64,000 nt of DNA. Origin: Pseudomonas psychrophila HA-4. GTDB lineage: Bacteria > Pseudomonadota > Gammaproteobacteria > Pseudomonadales > Pseudomonadaceae. Positions 60,801 through 64,000 of this stretch are shown piece by piece. The translations under genes were made by a program, and so were the position numbers. Below the pieces are notes generated by a model. The model saw nothing but the letters and a program-made list of their open reading frames with translations. It did no database searches and was not told the DNA's origin. Position 1 is the first letter of the stretch, and each line of letters begins with the position of its first letter. Location of the stretch: assembly GCF_000282975.1 (NCBI RefSeq), contig NZ_ALJC01000115.1:16093-80092 (forward strand), in the 5' to 3' direction.

Positions 60801-63800
60801 AAGTCTTGCAGCAACAGCGAGCGGCACCAGGCATCGATCAGGATGTGGTGGTTGCTGAGAATGAACCAGTAATGCCCGGCGCTGCGGCGAATCAGGCGCA
60901 GGCTCAAAGGCGGCGTGTTGAGCAGGTCAAACCCTTGCGCCCGGTCCTCACTCAGCAGCGCTTGCAACGCGGCTTCATGCTCGCTTTGCGCACGCTCCGT
61001 CCAGTCGTGAACCTGCACGTTTGGCGCGGCATCGCGGTGAATGATTTGCAGCATGCGGCCGTCATCGTCGAGGCTGAATGATGCGCGCAACGCATCATGA
61101 CGCTGCACGACCGCGTGCCAAGCTGCCGTAAAGCGCGGCAGGTCGATTTCACTGTCGATGATGTAGCGGTCTTGCATGAAATAAATGCCCGAGCCCGGTT
61201 CGAGCAAGGTGTGCACCAACAAGCCTTGCTGCATGGGAGACAGTGGGTAAATGTCTTCGATGGCGTTGGCCGGGACGTTGAGGTTATCCAGTTGCGCCTG
61301 AGTCAACTGCGCCAGTGGGAAATCGGACGGGGTCATGCCGCCCTGCTCACAGTTCACGCAATGGGTGATCAGCGCTGACAACTCGCGCTGATAATCATCG
61401 ACCAGCGCCTGCACAGTGGCGTCATCAAACATCTCGTGGCTGTACGTCCATTGCAGGTTCAGCTCACCGCCGTACACCTGCCCTTCAATGCTCAACCAGT
61501 TGGTCAGCGGCGCGTTTTCATCCTGTGCTACGCCAGCACTTTCCACCGCCGGGGCAAACAGCGCACGTTCATCAAACTGACGGTCAAACTGGCCCAAGTA
61601 GTTAAAGGTGATGCGCGGCGTGGCCAGACGGGCCAGTTGAGCGCCCACCTCGTCACCGGCCAGATAGCGCAACAGGCCATAACCCACCCCCTTGTCCGGC
61701 ACGCTGCGCAGTTGCTCCTTGATCGACTTGATCGAGGCGCCCATGTCGGTTGCCGGGGTCAGTTGCACCGGGAACAGGCTGGTAAACCACCCCACGGTGC
61801 GCGACAGGTCGAGCTCGGCAAACAGCTCTTCGCGGCCATGGCCTTCCAGTTGAATCAAGCTGCTGGCCTGCCCGCTCCAGCGGCAGATCACCCGCGCCAA
61901 CGCGCTGAGCAGCAGGTCGTTGACCTGTGTGCGGTAGGTGGCGGGCGCGACGTGCAATAACTGGCGGGTCAGCGCGCTGTCGAGCGTGAGTGCCAGCCTG
62001 CGCCCATGCCGATTTAGCAGCCCGGCGTTGGGCCGATCACACGGCAAATCGCTGGCCGCTCCGGCCAATTGCCGTTGCCACAGCGCCAGCTCATCGACGC
62101 GTGCCAACGCGGCATCCGCCAAACGTGCCGTCCACGCTTGGTAGGCACTGGTTTTAGCCTGTGGCGCCTGTGCTGGCTGGGAGTAGAACTGCTGTAAGTC
62201 TTCGAGCAATACGCGCCACGACACGCCGTCCACCGCCAAGTGGTGAACCACCAGCAACAGCCGCTGGCTGTAATCGGGCATTTCCACCAGCAGCGCGCGC
62301 AGCAGCGGGCCTGTTTGCAAATCGAGGCTGAGTTGGGTCTGTTCGCACAGGGTGTTGAGTTCATCGGTTGAAGCCGCCTGCCGTCGCCACAGCAGGCTCT
62401 CGCTCGGCAGTTCGGCGTAGGCTTGCTGCCACGTGCCGTCACGCTGTTCGAAGCGCAAACGCAACGCATCGTGATGGCTCAGCAGCCTGTTTAGCGCGTG
62501 CTCCAGCCGTGCGGGGTCAATCGGCTGACGCGGGTGCAGCAACAGCGATTGGTTCCAATGCTGGCGCTGGGGCATGTCTTGGGCAAAAAACCACTGTTGA
62601 ACTGGGGCCAACGCCACTGCACCGCGGGCCAGACCTTGATCGATCAGGGTTTGGGTACTCAATGCTGCCACCCGCGCCAGGCTGCGAATGGTTTGATGCT
62701 GGAAGAGATCGCGTGGGCTAAAGGCGATCCCGGTTTGCCGCGCGCGGCTGACCACTTGAATCGAGATGATCGAGTCGCCGCCCAAGGCAAAGAAGTTGTC
62801 ATCAACGCCGACCTGCGCCACGCCCAGCACCTGTTGCCAGATATCGGCCAAACGCTGCTCTAGCTCATTAGCCGGGGCCACGTAACCGTGCTGCACGGTG
62901 TTCAGGTCCGGGCGCGGCAAGGCGTTACGTTGCAGCTTGCCGTTGGGCGACAGCGGCAAGCTCTCAAGGCTGATCCAATGGCTGGGCACCATGTATTCCG
63001 GCAGCCCGCGCTGTAAGTGGCTGACCAACGCCGCTTGCCAGTCATCGTTAGCGGTCGGGGCTTGAAGTACCACGTAAGCCACCAATTGCTTGTCATCAAG
63101 CACCTGCACCACGGCTTCGCGTACTGCTGGTAGCTCGGCCAGACGCGCCTCGATTTCCCCCAGTTCGATGCGCAACCCGCGCAGTTTGACCTGATGGTCG
63201 AGGCGGCCTAAGTACTCGATTACCCCGTCGACGCGCTGGCGCACTAAATCGCCTGTGCGGTACAGGCGCTCGCCCTGGTTAAACGGACACGGCACAAAAC
63301 GCTCGGCAGTAAGCCCAGGGCGCCGATGGTAACTGCGTGCCAGTCCGGCACCGCCCAGGTACAGCTCACCGGCCACACCCAGCGCCACTGGCGACAGGTC
63401 TGCGTCGAGGACCAGGGTGCGCAGATTGGCGATGGGCAAACCAATCGGCACGCTGTTCGCGCCTTCATCGACACAGGTCCAATGGGTGACGTCGATGGCC
63501 GCTTCCGTCGGGCCGTACAGGTTGTACAACTCGGCAGCGGGCAACGTGGCGAACACCTGCTGCTGGGCGTCTACCGGCAATGCTTCGCCGCTGCACACGA
63601 TCCGTCGCAGGCTGCTGCACTGCGCGACCCCGGCCTCATGAATAAACGCCTGCAACATCGACGGCACAAAGTGAACGGTAGTGATCTGTTGCGCGCGAAT
63701 GGTCTCGATCAAGCGCAATGGCTCGCGGTGTTCAGCGGGTTGCGCCACGACCAAGCGTGCGCCAGTCAGCAATGGCCAGAAAAACTCCCACACCGACACG

Positions 63801-64000
63801 TCAAAACTGAACGGGGTCTTTTGCAGCACTGCGTCGTCGGCGCCCAAGGGGTAAGCCTGTTGCATCCAGCTCAGGCGGTTGACCAACGCTGCATGGGTAT
63901 TGCCTGCGCCTTTGGGCTTGCCTGTGGAACCCGAGGTGTAGATCACATAGGCCAGATTCTCAGGCTGCGTCAGATTTGGCAGGTTGTGATCACTGTAGGA
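54893..64000 (-). CDS. Non-ribosomal peptide synthetase, C-terminal three modules (start beyond window)
   Basis: The open frame continues off the right edge; 3035 residues are visible. Domains in transcribed order: A partial (from just before YTSGSTG), T (GGDSIISIQ), E, C (HHILIDAW), A, T (GGHSL), C (HHIAADGW), A, T (GGHSL), end. A pockets read DVWHVSLIDK (Ser, made D by the following E domain), DIWELTADDK (a code I associate with 2,4-diaminobutyrate in Pseudomonas siderophores) and DFWNIGMVHK (Thr, a firm match). The C domain after E is DCL-like, as needed for a D donor. The stop shares one base with the start of the next synthetase. There is no terminal TE here, so the chain passes to the next protein. 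Dab is the least certain call. Confidence 0.9.
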   Translation of the reverse strand, partial: SYSDHNLPNLTQPENLAYVIYTSGSTGKPKGAGNTHAALVNRLSWMQQAYPLGADDAVLQKTPFSFDVSVWEFFWPLLTGARLVVAQPAEHREPLRLIETIRAQQITTVHFVPSMLQAFIHEAGVAQCSSLRRIVCSGEALPVDAQQQVFATLPAAELYNLYGPTEAAIDVTHWTCVDEGANSVPIGLPIANLRTLVLDADLSPVALGVAGELYLGGAGLARSYHRRPGLTAERFVPCPFNQGERLYRTGDLVRQRVDGVIEYLGRLDHQVKLRGLRIELGEIEARLAELPAVREAVVQVLDDKQLVAYVVLQAPTANDDWQAALVSHLQRGLPEYMVPSHWISLESLPLSPNGKLQRNALPRPDLNTVQHGYVAPANELEQRLADIWQQVLGVAQVGVDDNFFALGGDSIISIQVVSRARQTGIAFSPRDLFQHQTIRSLARVAALSTQTLIDQGLARGAVALAPVQQWFFAQDMPQRQHWNQSLLLHPRQPIDPARLEHALNRLLSHHDALRLRFEQRDGTWQQAYAELPSESLLWRRQAASTDELNTLCEQTQLSLDLQTGPLLRALLVEMPDYSQRLLLVVHHLAVDGVSWRVLLEDLQQFYSQPAQAPQAKTSAYQAWTARLADAALARVDELALWQRQLAGAASDLPCDRPNAGLLNRHGRRLALTLDSALTRQLLHVAPATYRTQVNDLLLSALARVICRWSGQASSLIQLEGHGREELFAELDLSRTVGWFTSLFPVQLTPATDMGASIKSIKEQLRSVPDKGVGYGLLRYLAGDEVGAQLARLATPRITFNYLGQFDRQFDERALFAPAVESAGVAQDENAPLTNWLSIEGQVYGGELNLQWTYSHEMFDDATVQALVDDYQRELSALITHCVNCEQGGMTPSDFPLAQLTQAQLDNLNVPANAIEDIYPLSPMQQGLLVHTLLEPGSGIYFMQDRYIIDSEIDLPRFTAAWHAVVQRHDALRASFSLDDDGRMLQIIHRDAAPNVQVHDWTERAQSEHEAALQALLSEDRAQGFDLLNTPPLSLRLIRRSAGHYWFILSNHHILIDAWCRSLLLQDFFALYSGQRSLPPAARYRDFIQWLQEQGEREALHAWTLELAGFEQPTPLPFDRAVRRQGGVSQIGDCYADLDVSQGRALRELAQRFQLTVNTLTQAAWALVLQRYSGLDDVLFGVTVAGRPISRPQMQDTVGLFINSIPLRMRLPRAGQCVSVREWLQDLFEHNLALREHEHLPLLKIQACSALEKGQPIFDSLFVYENAPVESAVVSGAEQISAKSDSARTHTNYPMTVVVYPGDALGLHLSYDKRFFDQATVERLLADFKRLLLAIGEHAEGDFSDLPLVAATEREHLLQTGNQTACDYPLAQGYVRLFEAQVAAQPEQVVATCLEQRWTYRDLDRRANRLGHALLAAGVSCDQPVALLADRSLALLGMMLGSFKAGAAYLPLDPQLPAQRLLALLQLGQVPMLVASAACREQAYCLLALLNPQQRPQLLIWDEVQTAGYSSDQPGIYTGPNNLAYVIFTSGSTGTPKGVMVEQAGMLNNQLSKKPYLDLSPADVIAQTASQSFDISVWQFLAAPLFGAQVDIVPNAIAHDPAALLAHVAARGISVLESVPSLIHSLLDELNGSLATLRWMLPTGEAMPPELARRWLQRYPEIGLVNAYGPAECSDDVALFRVDAASAEGAYLPIGLATDNNRLYVLDADLQPVPMGVIGELYVAGTGVGRGYFSDPLRTATVFMPNPYAEQAGERLYRTGDLARRRNDGPLEYVGRIDQQVKVRGFRIELGEIESRLRDLAGVREAAVVVQDGPTGKALVAFVVADDQAQLWAELREQLKAGLKAQLPDYMLPLQWVPLDTLPLNANGKVDRKALPQAQTADWQREVIAPHAGIETRIATIWQAVLKVDVLSRDDNFFELGGHSLLVAQVVSRVRQQLNIELPLSSLFESSVLSDFAARCAAQPPSVSQPPLRPRAVDEPSVLSYAQQRQWILWQLDPHSAAYNIPAALRLKGSLNREALLRSFNALQSRHATLRTTFTQDGEQARGVLHASLPLALRELTLEPADSGRIEALVAEEMRQPFDLCDGPLLRVLLLKVATDEHVLVLTVHHIAADGWSMQVMVDEFCELYLGRDLPPLAVSYADYAAWQREWLNAGEGERQLNAWREKLGCQHPPLQLPSELTRPTIRSERGARLDVAIEPGLAGELRQVAQQHNVTLFMLLLASFQTLLHRYSGQSAINVGVPNAGRGRLETEGLIGFFINTQVLRAEIDGQQTFASLLHQVKRDALWAQAHQDLPFEQLVDALQPQRSLSHSPLFQVLFNHQRQMGDTVERSLPGLSIERMDWQQHTAQFDLALDTEEQGEQLHASLTYACEVYDAATIERLAGHWLNLLRAVVREPQQRIAELPMLGSAEQQALIAQWNPRVQVQPVAPALHQLFEAQAALHPQAVALRCGNDSLTYSELNAQANRLAHTLRERKVGPEVRVGVACERSLALVISVLAILKAGGAYVPLDPQYPAERLSYMIEDSGIQLLLTQAHLLENLPPRVGVQTLCLEHVALDAFSVDNVPNLTQPDNLAYVIYTSGSTGRPKGALLTHANVTRLLSATADEFAFGPSDVWTLFHSYAFDFSVWELFGALCTGGRLVIVPYFISREPQAFHQLLCDEQVTVLNQTPTAFRQLLPIACNSPQTLALRWVIFGGEALDVASLRPWYERFGNDPTTLVNMYGITETTVHVTYRALSPSDLDANVQSPIGRPVSDLSWYVLDSQLQPVAPGCAGELYIAGAGLARGYHGRAGLSAERFVPSPFVPGARLYRSGDLARQRADGNIDYLGRIDQQVKIRGFRIELGEIETCLKQQLGVSDAVLSVHQGQLCAYVVADVAPADALAWREQLRAALKVDLPDYMVPTQWLLLDALPLTSNGKLDRKALPLPETDLHQRPYSAPVGDLETRLAAIWAQVLEVERIGRYDNFFELGGHSLLAAQANARVELELGLDVALRALFEAPDLQAYAALAQVQTPADNDVRLSALESLLDEMEIN

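Overview
The window is chromosomal DNA from a Pseudomonas, probably of the fluorescens/syringae side of the genus. This rests on gene content and on gene, tRNA and repeat types that I recognise (a nine-gene wss acetylated-cellulose operon, Pseudomonas-type REP repeats, tRNA-Ala/tRNA-Glu genes next to gltX, pyoverdine-type peptide synthetases), not on a database search.

Layout. (1) 1-2.3 kb: a truncated AraC-type regulator, a glutamine-synthetase-family (gamma-glutamyl-polyamine synthetase-like) enzyme and its XRE-cupin repressor with tandem palindromic operators upstream. (2) 2.57 kb: tRNA-Gln. (3) 3-18 kb: wssABCDEFGHI on the minus strand. It encodes ParA-like BcsQ, cellulose synthase BcsA with PilZ domain, BcsB, cellulase BcsZ, export porin BcsC, then an AlgX/F/I/J-like O-acetylation module; FleQ-box-like sequences lie upstream of wssA. 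(4) 18-19.3 kb: a mostly empty spacer with possible gene debris and tRNA-Val. (5) 19.5-34.9 kb: mixed core genes: puuB, a catalytically degenerate C39-like lipoprotein, terC, nhaR, an MFS exporter, sstT, DUF1993, yceH, a shikimate-dehydrogenase-like enzyme, azlCD, dps, an rRNA-methyltransferase-like gene, pbpG and several small proteins. (6) 35-43 kb: a heat-shock hsp20 with sigma-32 promoter and ROSE-like thermometer, dusC, a thioesterase, two tandem Ala/Glu tRNA pairs, gltX, a 2-hydroxyacid dehydrogenase and mntH. (7) 42.2-64 kb: an alpha/beta hydrolase and the 3' end of a non-ribosomal peptide synthetase operon continuing beyond the right edge.

How it works together. The wss operon should make, trim, export and acetylate cellulose in response to c-di-GMP (PilZ motifs intact). 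The two NRPS proteins form a co-linear assembly line. From residues lining the adenylation pockets I read ...D-Ser, Dab(?), Thr, D-Ser, then two modules with near-identical DGEC-GG-TK pockets (hydroxyornithine-like, uncertain), then a thioesterase; this resembles the end of a pyoverdine-type siderophore. The glutamine-synthetase-like enzyme and PuuB belong to the same polyamine route but lie on either side of the wss block.

Most notable: a REP element translated in frame inside an adenylation domain (with the start of a second copy at the window edge), signs that an epimerization domain was lost from the fifth NRPS module, the tandem operator of the XRE-cupin regulator, and a C39-peptidase-like lipoprotein lacking both expected catalytic residues. 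I found no CRISPR array, prophage, intact insertion sequence or clearly undescribed multi-gene system.
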